From NCBI GenBank assembly GCA_018343915.1, contig JABRWF010000004.1, forward strand, positions 4,030,001-4,094,000: DNA of 64,000 nucleotides. The letters run 5' to 3'. The position numbers and the translations under genes were made by a program. The notes below the pieces were generated by a model. That model was given only the letters and a program-made list of their open reading frames with translations. It did no database searches and was not told the DNA's origin. The DNA comes from Agroathelia rolfsii (lineage: Eukaryota; Basidiomycota; Agaricomycetes; Amylocorticiales; Amylocorticiaceae). Below, piece after piece: positions 14,639 through 26,740 of the stretch (position 1 is its first letter; every line of letters begins with the position of its first letter).

Positions 14639-15797
14639 AGTCGCGGATGTGAAGCACTTGAGTGAGATTTGCACAGACTCTTGTATGTTTTATAAGGCCG
14701 CCACATCCCGTTCATCGGTATTGGTTATAACTTCTATTCTTGCCCACCTCCTTCGACTCAATTTAGTTTCTATGTCCTGGTCAGCCGCGCGGACGATGAC
14801 GAACCTCGCGTCTGATAAGCAAGGACGGTATCTTACGATATGACACAGCATGAGTCAAGACATTATTTCTGGCAAAGAAGGCTGGTTGGATCGGAGATGG
14901 AATAGTTCATTGTCTGCAACTAGTCACACGCTATGCAGATGAACAACGATTAGGTTTACTTATAATTCTCCATGAGATTAGGCTTCAAAGTATAGGAGGC
15001 TTCGTACTTGCTGATTCAACGTTGAATTCTTGAAAAGCTGGCGGCCATAAAATTATTGCACTATCATCTCGATTGGCAATGACAAACATTACCTATATGG
15101 GATAGCCTTGACTTATCGTCAACGTCCGCTAATATCATTCGAAACGTTTCCATTTCCGTTAAATAATAGTCATTCAATTAATGGTATTTGCCCAAAGGCA
15201 AAAAAAAACTCCAATTACCAAGCCTAGCCGGGCAGGGATATTAAAAACAGATGATGGGAGTCTAAGCACGAATCAGCGGCGTTTTCAAACCGCTAGTGGG
15301 GCGCGCTATGTGTTAACCGTTGTGTTCTAACAATCTTGATTCCACGACAGAAGTGCATCGTCGGATAGTTGGCGGATCACTGATAAGTTCATAATAAGAA
15401 ACAAGTTGAGTATTTCTTTTCAGGAGAACCTGAAAGCGTAGCAGGAGAAGCACGACCATATGATAACAAAGCACAAGCCCGGGATTTCAAGGCTGAATGG
15501 CAGAGTAATTAGTGCAGTCCCACGGAAATGTATCCGAGAAAACATGAGCGTCGAGTCGAGGTTGGTGGGGTCAATGATTCAGGTAGAACCGAATTTCCAG
15601 GTAGAAGGAACCGGACGTGGTTGGTCAGACAAGCTCCTCGTATTGAATATACGGGTTGGCAAATATCCACTGACAGACATCATACTTCGAGCGTAATTTA
15701 AGCGCTCCTGTTTGCCGACACCGCAACGCGACTTCCTGCCAGTGGAGTCTTGATGACATTAAAGTTGAGTCAGGGATCATGAAAGCATTGCTGTAAC
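14639..15797. other. Intergenic region upstream of P450-1 (left)
   Basis: No gene recognised. Likely holds the P450-1 promoter. It is mirrored by about 58310-59468 in the right arm with moderate divergence. A GACCATGCGTGAC block at 15798-15810 marks the LINE insertion point. Confidence 0.55.
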
Positions 15798-15810
15798 GAC
15801 CATGCGTGAC

Positions 15811-16363
15811 ATCATCACGCAGCTCCGCACAGCTCGAAATAGCTTCCTCTCCCAGATTAAGGCAGTCGACTCGACTCCCCCTCTCTGCACAAGGTGCCGC
15901 GTCCCAGAAACCGTCGAACACTTTCTACTGACCTGCCAGAGGTACAACCTGGCAAGGCACTCACTACGTACGGCCATCAAAGGCCCTTCTTCCCTTTTGA
16001 ACATCCTCGCTGAAAACTCCAACTTATCAAAGGCACTAACTATCCTACGTGCGAGACGCCAAACGTTTCCCCCACTATAACAATCTCGTTTAATTGCACC
16101 CACCTCTCTTCCTTTTCCTCTCTCTTCTTCTCTTCCTTTCTTCGTCCGTCTCAGTTGTCCTCCCGCACCTAGTACTACATCCTCACCTTATTATTGTGTC
16201 TCCGGACTCAGGGCACTTGTATCTCGGTATCGTCACAAGTCCACCTTATTAACCCACCTTGCAACCATATCTGTCTATGTACAACCAAACACACGTAGCA
16301 GTGGTACCATAGGCCTTTTAGGCCTGACATTAACACCATAAATAAATGGATTCCTGTCTGTCT
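15811..16363 (+). mobile_element. 5'-truncated non-LTR retrotransposon (LINE) fragment
   Basis: Present only in the left arm. It is flanked by 13-bp target-site duplications, GACCATGCGTGAC (15798-15810) and GACCATGCATGAC (16364-16376), which differ at one base. The 5' part (to 16080) is an open frame ending in the typical C-terminal zinc-binding tail of LINE reverse-transcriptase polyproteins (CTRCRVPETVEHFLLTC, then RHSLR). The 3' part is a pyrimidine-rich untranslated region ending in AATAAATGG and CTGTCTGTCT. The right arm at 58288-58300 keeps a single unoccupied copy of the target. The element is too short to move by itself. Confidence 0.88.
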
Positions 16364-16376
16364 GACCATGCATGAC

Positions 16377-16846
16377 ACCACTATGTAGTCAAATCAGCTA
16401 CCAAAAAACAATTTAGGGAACAAAAGGTCATTGCTTACGCAGCGAATCAGAGGCCGAGGAAATCACGTGTTATCTGGGTGAAAGCGATCACTTTCTGTTC
16501 AAAACGCTTGTGTTGTCACGTACTGCAGCTTGTGGTAGCTCTTGTGCCATTGTGGCCATCTCTTCGCCACTATATCGCTATGACTCAGCGATATACTAGT
16601 CCGTGCAATCTATACTCTATCAGTCGGTTTCGCTCTTAGCAGAAAGCTACCAGAGGTTAGATTGATTGCTTCTGGGTCGCATTATTCGTAACAGTATGTA
16701 ACACAATACTATATGCTATAGTATTACTACCACTAGTGGTACTAGTATTAGTACACTGGTTTGTCGGTGCATAGATGGGATCAAACTTTAGTAAGGAGAA
16801 AAAGAAAAAGAGAGAGAAAGTTGGAAAGGCTTCATTTTTTTTTTGG
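16377..16846. other. Intergenic region downstream of P450-2 relic (left)
   Basis: No gene. A small symmetrical tract near 16725-16750 (ACCACTAGTGGT within TAGTATT repeats) could form a hairpin. It also occurs in the right arm near 57930. Confidence 0.5.
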
Positions 16847-19080
16847 TCAATCAGACTTCACCGCTGAGACGTTGACAGGAAATTCGGGCCTGCCGGATCC
16901 ACCAACGACTTCAGGCCAAACAACTGTTCCCCTATTAAATTTAACTTCCTTGTTTTTGGCAAGCTCGAAGATAAAAGACTTTAATAGAACAGATAGGACA
17001 ACTTCTGCAGAAGAAACAGTGGGATTAGAGAGGCATCATGACGCAGAATGAGTACCACCTACTCATCTCAAGCTGAGGAAATCTGAACCCACCGTGGCAG
17101 AACGTGAATGTTAGCTATTTTCACCAGAAATGGTGATGCCATTAATACATACATGCGATTCCGAACACCGCCAGAGAATGTCATGCTGGAATGAAAGTAC
17201 GTGTTATAGTGATTGTTGCAGTGTATGTCAAATCATTCTTACAGACTAGAATAGACGCCAGGAATCTGAGCAGCTACTACACTCTTAGGCAAAGGCTTCA
17301 TCCATCTATCAGGTTTCCTCTCCAGAGCGTCCTCGCCCCATGTGATCTTATCCGTATTGGAGGCTAGAATATCGATGACGATGTTTGTGCCCTTCGGGAC
17401 ATCAATGCTATTTATCTCCTTGCCATTTGCACAAATGTTTGGTCTAGAAACAGGCAATACCATATCTTCGACATTTTTATGTAACACATGAGCGCTAAAT
17501 AATATTGATAAATTGAGGCGAAGGACTTACTGTCTCATGAGTGCAAGCATTGGCGTCCAACTCGTTTAGATTTACTCAACTCGAATGCATTAAGATTCCA
17601 GGTTTGAGAACACCTACACTCGCAATTGTTTCACGACAGACAGCATCCAGATAAGGGAGACTGACGAGGCCATCATGTGCGAGATTGCCATTTCGAAATG
17701 CCTCTGTGACTTCTGCACGCAGTTTACATTGGATATCTGGATTGTGTGACAGCAAATGAATGGTTTTTGACATGGCAGAAGATGTAGTATCAAATGCGGC
17801 GAATGTCAAACTTTTGTAATGATACTGATGAGCATTTTTCCTACTATTGCATTTCTTGAGCTAAGATGCATACGAGATCTGCCCCAAAACCTCTTCATCT
17901 GTAATTCTATCCTCGGGCGTTGCATCCTTGTTTGCCTTGATTGATAACGTCCTAAGTCAGTTTAGAACAGCACGCAGCTCTATAACTTGCCACCAACATA
18001 AAATACTAATTAAGTCTCTGCCTTCACCGACTCCCTTGATGGCTTCGTTATCCCCTGATTCTATCACTTGCAGTTTTCCATCGAGTATCCCTCCAGATGT
18101 AGTATGTATAACACTGGCTATATGCACTTACACCAAATATGTGTGACTACTTAAAGAATTATCATGCACACAATTGATCTGTATTGTTTGAAAGGAGACC
18201 TTTCCATGAATATTTTTGCCATCCTGTTTGGAATAGGCAATTTCCTGATAAATGGCTGGTAATTGATAAGACATTGCATTGTAGTGCCAGTTTGAAGGAG
18301 GTTGTAAATTTTTGAATCGCTCGAAAATGCATTATCCGTGGGTTATAAGTAACATACAAATATTGTTTGACGGCTTTGACGTATGGCGATGGACTTGAAT
18401 CTTTGTCAAAATTACCGAAAGAGTTGCCCAGCCAGGCACTACCAATCAATTCAAGGGCAAGAAGGGAAGACCATTCAAGCATGTTGAGCTCCTGTGGCTG
18501 GTCTGCTACGCGCTTAGCGGTTGCATCGTGTACCCCATAAGCAACATCGGGGACTGTGTCCTTCATGTGTCGTCGAAAATACGACACTTAACATCTTGCG
18601 TTTTTTGTCGTGATTACGGCCTATACCGCATTTTAGCATTAAGTATACGGTCAAACACTCATCGATTATGCATTGTAACCATACTGGTAACGGCCAAAAG
18701 ACCCTTCCCTAGAGTCAAAATCAAGCCTCTGAGCGAATATCAATCAGCCCAAGGTGATGCCTCACCATCTTTTCTTATAAAACGCACTCTAGGAACCATT
18801 CTGGGTATACATATTTATATGCATCTTTAACAAGGATATGATCAAGGGCGAGAGAATCAGAAACCAAAAGAAAACGACTGCCGAATGGCCCCCAAATTCG
18901 CATTGCACGCCCATATAATGTAGAGATATGCGCGTGCCAATCCCAGGGATCGGGCGCATAGTATCAGCTGAGACTACCTACCTTATATAAGCTTATAGAT
19001 AGCTTATATCGCAAAGGAATCCGTACCTTCTATAAATGAGTCACTGGAAGGACCAGGAAGCCTGTCAAGGTCGGATTTTC
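16847..19080 (-). pseudogene. Cytochrome P450 relic (P450-2, left arm)
   Basis: Recognisable pieces in order: KSDLDRLPGPS at about 19080, WDWHAHISTLYGRAMRIWGP, GLLAVTG, KRVADQPQELNML, AAFDTTSSAMSK, PYLDAVCRETIA, ERKPDRWMKPLP and a normal C-terminus to 16847. Lesions: a frame break at the TTHMK segment near 18560; the K-helix ExxR Arg replaced (ETIA); loss of the following beta-strand region; and the haem-loop Cys codon changed to CGC (Arg) at 17155-17157. No proper N-terminal anchor was seen. The first two lesions are shared with the right copy. The Cys loss is private to this copy. Confidence 0.85.
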
Positions 19081-20015
19081 ATTAAGAATACGTCAGAGGT
19101 CCCGAAGTTCAACAGTACCCACAAGGACCCGGAACGCATGAGCAATCATACTGGAGGATGGCGGGGACTCGGATTCCCCACTTCGATTGTCTCAACAAGA
19201 ATTATAGAGTTTTATTTTTATAGGAACACGCTGTGAAATGGTGGCGAGAAGGCACAGTGCAGAGCCCTGATTATCCCTGCATACCGTGACGCCAATGAAA
19301 ACACGAGAACCGACACGAGCTGAGCCACCAATCGCCACCGCTTGGGTGTGCGGTGATTGGTAGCGATTAATGGCTTCGGTGGCGGGGACCCGGGAGGACC
19401 GGGAGAAGAAGCCTTAACGAGTAATCCGAGTCAATGCACCGCTGGGTCGGACCATGTGTTCATAGACGTTTCTGTACTAGTATCCCTCATCAATGGATAA
19501 CTACATGAATGTCCTTAGCTCTATTGCAATGAAAACAAATGCACAAGTTGCGGATAAACTAACGACAGGGCATACACTATTATGACTGTGGATCGACTGA
19601 CGAACGACGAGTTTAGATTGAAATTGTAAGATTCAAAAAAAAAATTTCAATTGGAAGGCGATCGGGAGTCAATCCAACTTAGTGTCAGTGTAAGTTCGTA
19701 AAACGGGAAATCATATTTCCAGAGTCAGTCCAGAAAACTTCGGACTCGGAAGAGGAAATTATCGGTGCAACTCCGAGGCTGGGACTCTTACTAGGACTAT
19801 CCAAGTAATCTATGGCAAGTCTTTCGGATCCGATACCATAGCATCTTAGCAAGTTACATGGTACCAGTCATTTCAGGGATCTAATAGCTCTGAGTGGAAA
19901 AATAATCGAGCCCAACCCTGAAGCTCCGATGCAACGGCCCAACGGCTTTCATTACTAGATGCAATAGATATAGTTTGACATAAATAAGAAACCCAAATGA
20001 AAATATTCAATGCTC
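19081..20015. other. Intergenic region between P450-2 relic and P450-3 (left)
   Basis: No gene seen. It mirrors 54195-55417 of the right arm apart from the element inserted there. The unoccupied target CTTAG (CTAAG on the other strand) is at 19514-19518. GC-rich around 19240-19420, A/T-rich elsewhere. Confidence 0.55.
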
Positions 20016-22365
20016 TTATGCTCTTTTTGCCAAAGAGACCTTGACTGGAAGCTCCGCTTTGCCAGAACTGCCTACAACCCGGGGCCAGACAACAGTACCC
20101 ATGTTGAACTTAATTTCCCTGTTTTCAGCGGGTTCAAATACGAATGCTTTCAAGAGCACGGCTAGCACGACCTCTGCAGAAGGTTGCAATGAGAATGAGA
20201 ATTGGAAATGATGAAAATAAGGAATGTTTTCGATACTGACTCATTTCGAGTTGAGAGAACTTGAAACCACTAAATCAAAAATAGCATTTAGTAAAACTAC
20301 TAAGCATAGCATGTCATCAAATACGTACATGCAAGACCGGCCGCCGGCTGAGAACGTCATCCTGAGAAATGGGAGATGATCGATGAGCGTTTTGATATGT
20401 TTAAGCTCTTAGCGGGAACACTCACATGTTGGCATATACACCCGGTACACGCGCGGCCGCAACGCTCTCTGGAAGCGGCTCCAGCCACCTATCGGGTTTC
20501 CACTCAAGTGCGTCATCTCCCCAGATGAGTTTATCTCTGTTACAAGCTAAAAGCCCTGCCATAATATTAGTTCCCTTTGGTACGCGAATACTGTTCATTT
20601 CTTTGCCATCGGCACCGATAATAGGAGTGGAGAGTGGGATAATCCCGTCCTGGAGGCTCCTACACAATTTCTCAGCAACACGCTTTGCAAAAAATCAAGA
20701 GTGGTAGCTTACTCTCTAGAAATTTGAGGAACTGGTGAGTACCTGTTGAGGCGAGAAAAAATTCAACTTCAATACTCTATTATTGTCAACTAAGCTGAAC
20801 TTACAAGCGAAGAGTCTCCCGACATACAGCCTCTAGATAAGGGAGATTAACAAGATCTTCAAACGAAATGTCCCCGTTCTGCATAGCCTCTGAGAGCTCA
20901 GTGCGCAACTTGTCCTGTACGTCCTGGTTTCGCGAAAGTAAATAGGTGATTCTAGCTAGTGCTGATGATGTGGTATCGAATGCAGCAAAGATTAATGTCC
21001 TAAGCAAGATCATGATGTTTGTATAGCAAGTTATGAGATATGGTGGGCATAATACGTACGACATTTGGCCAAGAACTTCATCTTCAGGGAGGCGATCCTC
21101 AGGTGCCGCTTCCCGATTTGCTTTGACTGAGGAATATGAGTTTTCCAGTGAGGGAATGTGGCAAAGCGAGATTTTTCTCACTCAGAATACTGATGATATC
21201 TCGCCCTTCTCCAATTTGTTTTACTGTGGCTTCATCTGATGCATCTAAGGCGGTAACTTTTTCACGAAACACATCGGATGAAGTTGAATGCATGACGTCA
21301 ACTATTCCCGTCTACAAATATGCGGTAAGGGTTTTATCTTCGATGTCGGAGTCACAAGATTCGAAATGAAACTTACCATCTTCTTCAACCGTTTGGACGG
21401 GATCATATCAACCAGACGACGCATAATCCAATCCGGCAGAGTCCCCTTTGTCAAATAAAGAAGACGGCGAAAGACACTGAGTTCAGTCATAACAGGCCTA
21501 GAAAATGTTGAGAGGTAGTTACTTCAGAAAAAGAGGGACAGCCTACAGAAATTCCTTTACTGCCTTGGTGTAATGCGAAGGTTGTGCATGCCCATCAAAG
21601 GACTCGAAAGAATAGCCAAGGCCAGCAATTCCAACAAGCTCGAGCGCCGTTCGTGAAACCCAAAGGAGCATGTCCACTTCCTGTGGCCCATCCGCTACTT
21701 GTTTAGCAATTGCATCGGAGACTTTGTGGGCGATGTCATAGAATAGTGGAATCATGAATTTCATATGCTTAGTGGAGAACACAGGGTTCAAAAGCTTGCG
21801 TTGCTTCTTATGGCGGTCTCCTACAAGATACCATTATTCAGAAATATCCCAGGCTATGAAGTGCTAAAAGCCTGCTCACCAGTAACTGATAAAAGACCAT
21901 TGCCGACTGTAATCCTTAAGCTCCTGTAATAGAATGTGGGCAAAACTCTAGTCAAGGTGCGAATAGGATAAAAAACGCACTCTAAAAACCATGTGGGCTC
22001 TTCATACGAGTACGCCTCCTTGACAAGGATGTAATGAAGTGCCAATGGATCAGAAATCCAGAGTACTTTCGAACCGAAAGAACCCCAAAGCCGCATGGCA
22101 CGACCATATTTTTCGATGTTTTGTGCATGCCAATCCCAGGAATCAGGAGCAAAATACTGCTTCAAGTTGCCTAGACACGTGAGACAAGATCAGCGCCTAG
22201 TGTATATCGTTATCACAGTATAGCCGTTTCACCTGTGAAAAATGAGGCCATCTTTGGACCAGGAACATTTTGCAGGTCCGATTTGGCCAGCGTTGCTGCA
22301 TACAAGCGCCACAATAGCCAAATGGCTGAACTAGCCAGCAATGCTTGTAAGGCCAGAGAAATCAT
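20016..22365 (-). CDS. Cytochrome P450 (P450-3, left arm)
   Basis: Haem-thiolate monooxygenase. Start chosen at 22365 (MISLALQALLASSAIWLLWRL), which aligns with the start of P450-4 and gives a hydrophobic anchor. An upstream in-frame ATG exists but lies close to a TATA-like element. Exons carry LKQYFAPDSWDWHAQN, the HYILVKEAYSYEEPTWFLE segment, WVSRTALELVGIAGLGYSF, the I-helix AAFDTTSSALARITYLLS, VCRETLR, GDDALEWKPDRWLEPLP and the haem loop FSAGGRSCI-GFKFSQLEM. All key residues are present and splicing keeps frame. It is almost identical to the right copy, including introns. Substrate unknown. Confidence 0.9.
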
Positions 22366-22407
22366 GTTGGGTTGGTATGAAAGAGACGTCCTCAGCCCAT
22401 TAGCATC

Positions 22408-22664
22408 TTTATAGAGCTGAAGCATAGACCAGCAGAGTATAATGTAAATCACAATTCTTGTAAGCGGGTGCCGAATATCCGGTGTGTCATATAGAGATGC
22501 AAGGTAGTGACGAGGGATATAATAACGTCAGCTAGAGTGCAAGCGGAAATGTCTAACGATTTCTCTTGTCAGCAACTGAATCTTCCGCTCGCCGGACCTG
22601 GGAAAAGTATTAACGAGGATGTCCCTCCGGACATTGCCACCAGACCAATGATCTGAGGCAAGTG
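22408..22664 (-). promoter_or_regulatory. P450-3 upstream region (left) with conserved blocks
   Basis: Reading toward the gene: an interrupted palindrome ATGTCCggagGGACAT (22619-22634), a CCGGCGAGCGGA block (22570-22599), TTCGGCACCCGCTTACA (22459-22476) and a TATA-like CTCTATAAA (22408-22416) about 45 bp before the ATG. The last three also precede the right copy and the tandem paralogue P450-4. Conservation may reflect shared ancestry rather than function. Confidence 0.45.
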
Positions 22665-23838
22665 AATTCCGTTGTTTGATTGATATTATGCACATGGCGC
22701 CTCTACAGTTGTCTCCCTCTTCGTTTATGCTGATTGATAATGGCAAGACCACATGACTTATGAGGAATTATATATAGATTATAGCCTAAAACACGAGGGG
22801 CAAAGAGCTGTCAAGTGACGCACGGCGTCCGTTCTGTCAACCAGGTCGTAGGTAGATCGTAGGTAGAGTATCAACTCACTCTTTGGGTGTAGTTGGGATT
22901 GGTCGGAAGCTCAGCCAAGTTTCCCTTTGTCTGACTTGGATCCAGCCACTTCCAAGTCATTCGAAGTGGCCAGTCAATTATTTTAAGAAAATATTTGGAT
23001 TTGGCCTGTCGAATTCTGGTCGAGCTACTTCAGGCGATATACTCAGCCACGCATTGTTGTCTCTGCCAGATTACCGAGTTAACGTTAGTAGTTAGATAGG
23101 GGTATGTAGGCATCTAGTTATTTATCACTGTACTGCAGTCGACTTCTGTTACAATAGCAATCCATAGCTACGGAGTATGTGTGACTATGTCACAGTCACG
23201 CTTAGTGTGACATGGTATTTAGAGTAGCCGTGGGTTATAGTTTGTACTGCATCTGTTTGTCGGCGTACCGCGACCAAGTACAATGACAAGCAGAATAAAA
23301 TCTTGCTTTTTATGTTAAATCTGGCTGGCTGGCTCGCTCGCTCGACAAAATAACAACTTCCTCTAAAGGTATGCTGATTTGGTGACACCAAGATAATGCA
23401 CTTTTTGAGGGAGTATGCCCTGATAGGGTTGCCGGATGTCTATTGGATGCCCGAGAGTTTTACCCGCTATAGTGTCAAGAGTTTAGTTTATGAGTTATAG
23501 CCTGATAGGGCTATGGGTTAGAAGAGAGTCGACTGTAGTAGGAAGCATGGCGTGCCTGTACCTTCATGCCCACATGAATATGCATTTATCTATGCCCTTG
23601 TGTCTGGACAAGAACATTTTTAATTACGTTCAGGGCGCCCACGATGCTTCTGGCAGGTCATGGGTAGGGGAGGTATCAGATGACTTCGATATACCATATC
23701 ACGCTCACGAAACCAGATGGGTGAATTCAGGTAAACAGGCAAGCATACTACGGAGAAAGGTACTTACCGAGCGGCCAGAGATTGGCATAACTTTCATTAG
23801 CAAGTTTTATTAATATTAATAGTCAAAGATATATATTT
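22665..23838. other. Unique flank at the left end of the core block
   Basis: No gene. Contains a short GGCT/CGCT tandem near 23325-23345 and a GTGAC...GTCAC inverted repeat near 23180-23215. The right side should contain the promoter of the amino-acid oxidase. Confidence 0.5.
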
Positions 23839-25937
23839 ATGGCCCGTCGCAATGAACAGAGACCATACGCTCCGGATACAAGTCTTGGATCAGATTCACA
23901 TACGAGGTATGCAACCACTTTTCTTATAGCTGACGGCAAGCGTGCTGTGAGCTGATTTTACCTACCAGTACGGTCAACGACATGCCAGTTAACTACAGTG
24001 GGGGCGTCACGGTTCGCTCGCAGCGTTTCAGCTCCGTGCGTGGAGAAGCAGCAAAGCTTGCAGTTAGCCATGTATTAGACGTGCATTACTCTGTCTTAGA
24101 TGGGACTCCGGGTCCTCAAGTTCCAGCAGGCTCATCCGATGCCAATCGTTCTACGGAGCCTCCTATAGCTGAGCCTGAGCGCGTTCCAGGTCCGATCTGC
24201 ATCGTGGGTGCTGGATGCGCGGGGCTCTACGCGGCCATGATACTCGACTCGCTTGGACTCCAATACGAAATCCTTGAAGCAAGTGAGCGCGTCGGCGGAC
24301 GCATACTTACGCATCGTTTCAATGGCGACGCAGGGCGCAACGCGCCAATCAACGATCCCGCACGTTATGACTATATCGACATTGGCGCGATGCGTTACCC
24401 AAACATCGGATTCATGACACCTGTGTTCAAGCTTTTCGATTTGCTCGATATGACCAAGGACGGGCTGCTCATCCAGTACAAATACTCCGCCGCAAACACA
24501 CTTGAGCTTTACAACGGCATTCGTGTCAATTCCTCGGACCCAGCACCACCGAGTGTTGACGTCTTTGGTGTTTCCGTAACACAGGGTGGCGCCGTCCCCG
24601 ACAATTTTGTTGCCGAAGGTGTGGACAGCATCACATCCAAGATTTTTAAGGAATACGCGGAAAAATTCAATGACCCAAACGTACCATTCGAAAAGGCTTG
24701 GGAACATTTGGTGCAGCAAGATCCTTTCTCTACACGCAGCTATATAATGTCAAAAAATCAGTACCCCGAGTCCGTTGTTGATTGGCTAGAAACCTTCAAT
24801 ACCGCGACAGGGCTCTACAATAACGCCTTTGTGGAGAGCACGATGGACGCGCTGGACTTTGGTTCGGCGACGGCGACGACAGATGCGGGGATGCGGGGAG
24901 AGCTGGACTATGAATGGTACTGTATCGACGGAGGGTCTGATCACCTCACCGATAGGATGTCTAAGAAGATTAAGACCAAGCCAGCTACGGGCATGCGCGT
25001 GACGAAGATAAGAAGCTCATCGTCAGGAGGGATGGATGTTACATATCAGGCTTGCGGTATGCAACTCATAATCCTTTTTTCAGCTTAGAATCAGACTGAT
25101 TATGTTCGCTCAGATGGGAAGACGACAGAGAAGAAGTACTCACAAGTCATCTGTACCGTACCTCTAGGATGTCTTGCCGCGATTGAGATCCCGAGAGAAG
25201 ACCTCTTGTACTTGCAACGCATGGCAATCCGATCATTGAACTATGATACCTCAACCAAGGTCGCACTCAAGTTCGAATCACGCTGGTGGGAGGATCCGAG
25301 CATCATGGGCGGCCGAACCATCAAGGGCGGTGTCTCCTCCACCGATATACCCATCCGTACTTGTGTTTACCCGTCGTACGGCTTCAAAGCAACCGGTAAG
25401 GTGCCAGGCGTATTGCTCGCCAGCTACACCTGGGCGCAGGATGCGCAGCGCCTTGGCGGACTTGCACAAAAGAAGGGTACGGAGGCGGACCAACGCCTCG
25501 TCGAGCTAACACTGGAGAACTTATCTCAGCTGCATGACGTGCCGATCGAGAAATTCGGGCCACTTGTCGACCATTACGCATACAACTGGCACAACGACAG
25601 TAACGCACGCGGTGCATTTGCACTCTTCAGGCCCGGCCAATTTGGTCAGACCAAGGCCGGATACAGCATGTTCGCCAGTATGACTGCCCCTGCTGCCAAA
25701 GGGAAGCTCCACATTGCAGGCGAGGCAACGTCGGTGCATCATGCATGGGTTCTCGGTGCACTCAATTCCGCTTGGAGAGCCGTGTATAATGCGCTCCCTC
25801 AGCTTGACCTTCCGCCCTCAGAAATAGAGAAGAAGAAGGAACTTTTGATGAAGTTGTGGCCTATTCCGGATGAGTTCAGCGCCACCTCGTTGACCAAGTT
25901 AGCCGCACTTGCTCGGAGTAAGCCTGAAGTGCTCTAG
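23839..25937 (+). CDS. L-amino-acid oxidase-like flavin amine oxidase
   Basis: Three exons (23839-23906, 23969-25056, 25114-25937) join in frame to about 659 residues. The start at 23839 (MARRNEQRPYAPD) was chosen because exon 1 splices in phase to MPVNYSGGV. The dinucleotide-binding motif (CIVGAGCAGLYAA, about residue 100) is followed by ILEASERVGGRI and the substrate-side DIGAMRYP. The C-terminal flavin segment includes LHIAGEATSVHHAWVLGALNSAW. These features match fungal L-amino-acid oxidases, which release ammonium and hydrogen peroxide and can serve in nitrogen scavenging. No secretion signal was seen, so an intracellular enzyme is likely. Exact substrate range unknown. It sits at the left edge of the core, next to the P450 arm. 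Confidence 0.88.
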
Positions 25938-26740
25938 CATCCTATAGTTTCGTCTTAGTATCATTTTTCTGTGGTTTCAAGTTATTAATACAATCAAGAA
26001 TGTAGTATACCGGCCATTGAGAGTCTCTTGGTGTATCATTGGCACGTAAAGTGGGCGAAATAATCATCGGCGGGGAACGGTGGGCACTGGAATAAACTCG
26101 AACTAACAGTTGAAGTTTCTGATAAACTATACATATTTGATGGATTCCAAATGTGACTTGGAAAGTTAGTACATGTGTAACGATCAATGAGATTATTATA
26201 AGCTAATATGGTCGAAGTTCATTCGAAGTCATGGAGTTGCATAAAGGCTCGTTTTCGATTGACAGTGTACATCCGGTTCCTTAATTAGTAGATGTGAATA
26301 ACCTAGGACTGTTTTGGAGCGAAATAACACGTAAATTTACTGAAGATCCAGGCGGCAATGTAATGGTGACAATATGATTAAGTCGTGGAGAAGGACCAAG
26401 GGATTGAAGATTGGCTTGCATAAAGTGTTCATAGAGTTGGCCACATATAGCACTTCCATGTGAAAAGTCGGGCTTTCATTCACCCAAAAGAAGACGTTCC
26501 GCACAAATCTTCCGAAAAAGACTTCCAAGTCCGTCGCAGTCATCCCACTCAAACAACTTAATCTATTGCCACCTTCTGGCAATTCTTGAAATATTTTAAA
26601 TTCAGGCATTGATCTAGCAACTTGAACTTCTAATCGGACTGCCTACAAGAACTGGTATCCGGATCAACCTAATTGCACACTTGAATTTCAAGCAGGCTGA
26701 GCGCCGTGAAAACTCCATCAAAGGACTTGAAGCTCGGACT
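25938..26740. other. Intergenic region
   Basis: Holds the 3' flank of the oxidase and the DNA ligase IV promoter. A 90-codon minus-strand frame (26337-26609, beginning MPEFKIFQELPEGG) has no known motif and is not called as a gene. Confidence 0.5.

Larger units (their letters stand above)
10124..22664 (+). repeat. Left arm of the large inverted segmental duplication
   Basis: This stretch matches the reverse complement of 51546-64000 across the 3' part of COQ6, three P450 loci and all spacers. The inner junction is visible: homology starts at CACTTGCCTCAGATC (reverse strand, ending at 22664) and is lost toward the core. The outer limit cannot be set because the right arm runs off the window. 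At 12.54 kb it is slightly longer than the matching right-arm part, mainly because of the 553-bp LINE insertion. Similarity varies from near identity (P450-3, COQ6 3' half) to visibly diverged spacers. Confidence 0.95.

Noticed and set aside
15625..16103. Minus-strand frames across the LINE region
   Set aside because: They are antisense to the reverse-transcriptase tail, which carries the CCHC zinc motif on the plus strand.
22213..22452. Longer N-terminus for P450-3 starting at 22452
   Set aside because: The extra residues are poorly hydrophobic, overlap the TATA-like element and are absent from P450-4. The MISLAL start aligns with the paralogue.
26337..26609. 90-codon minus-strand frame between the oxidase and lig4
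   Set aside because: No motif, no homologous feel to a known family and located where the lig4 promoter is expected. Kept only as a remark.
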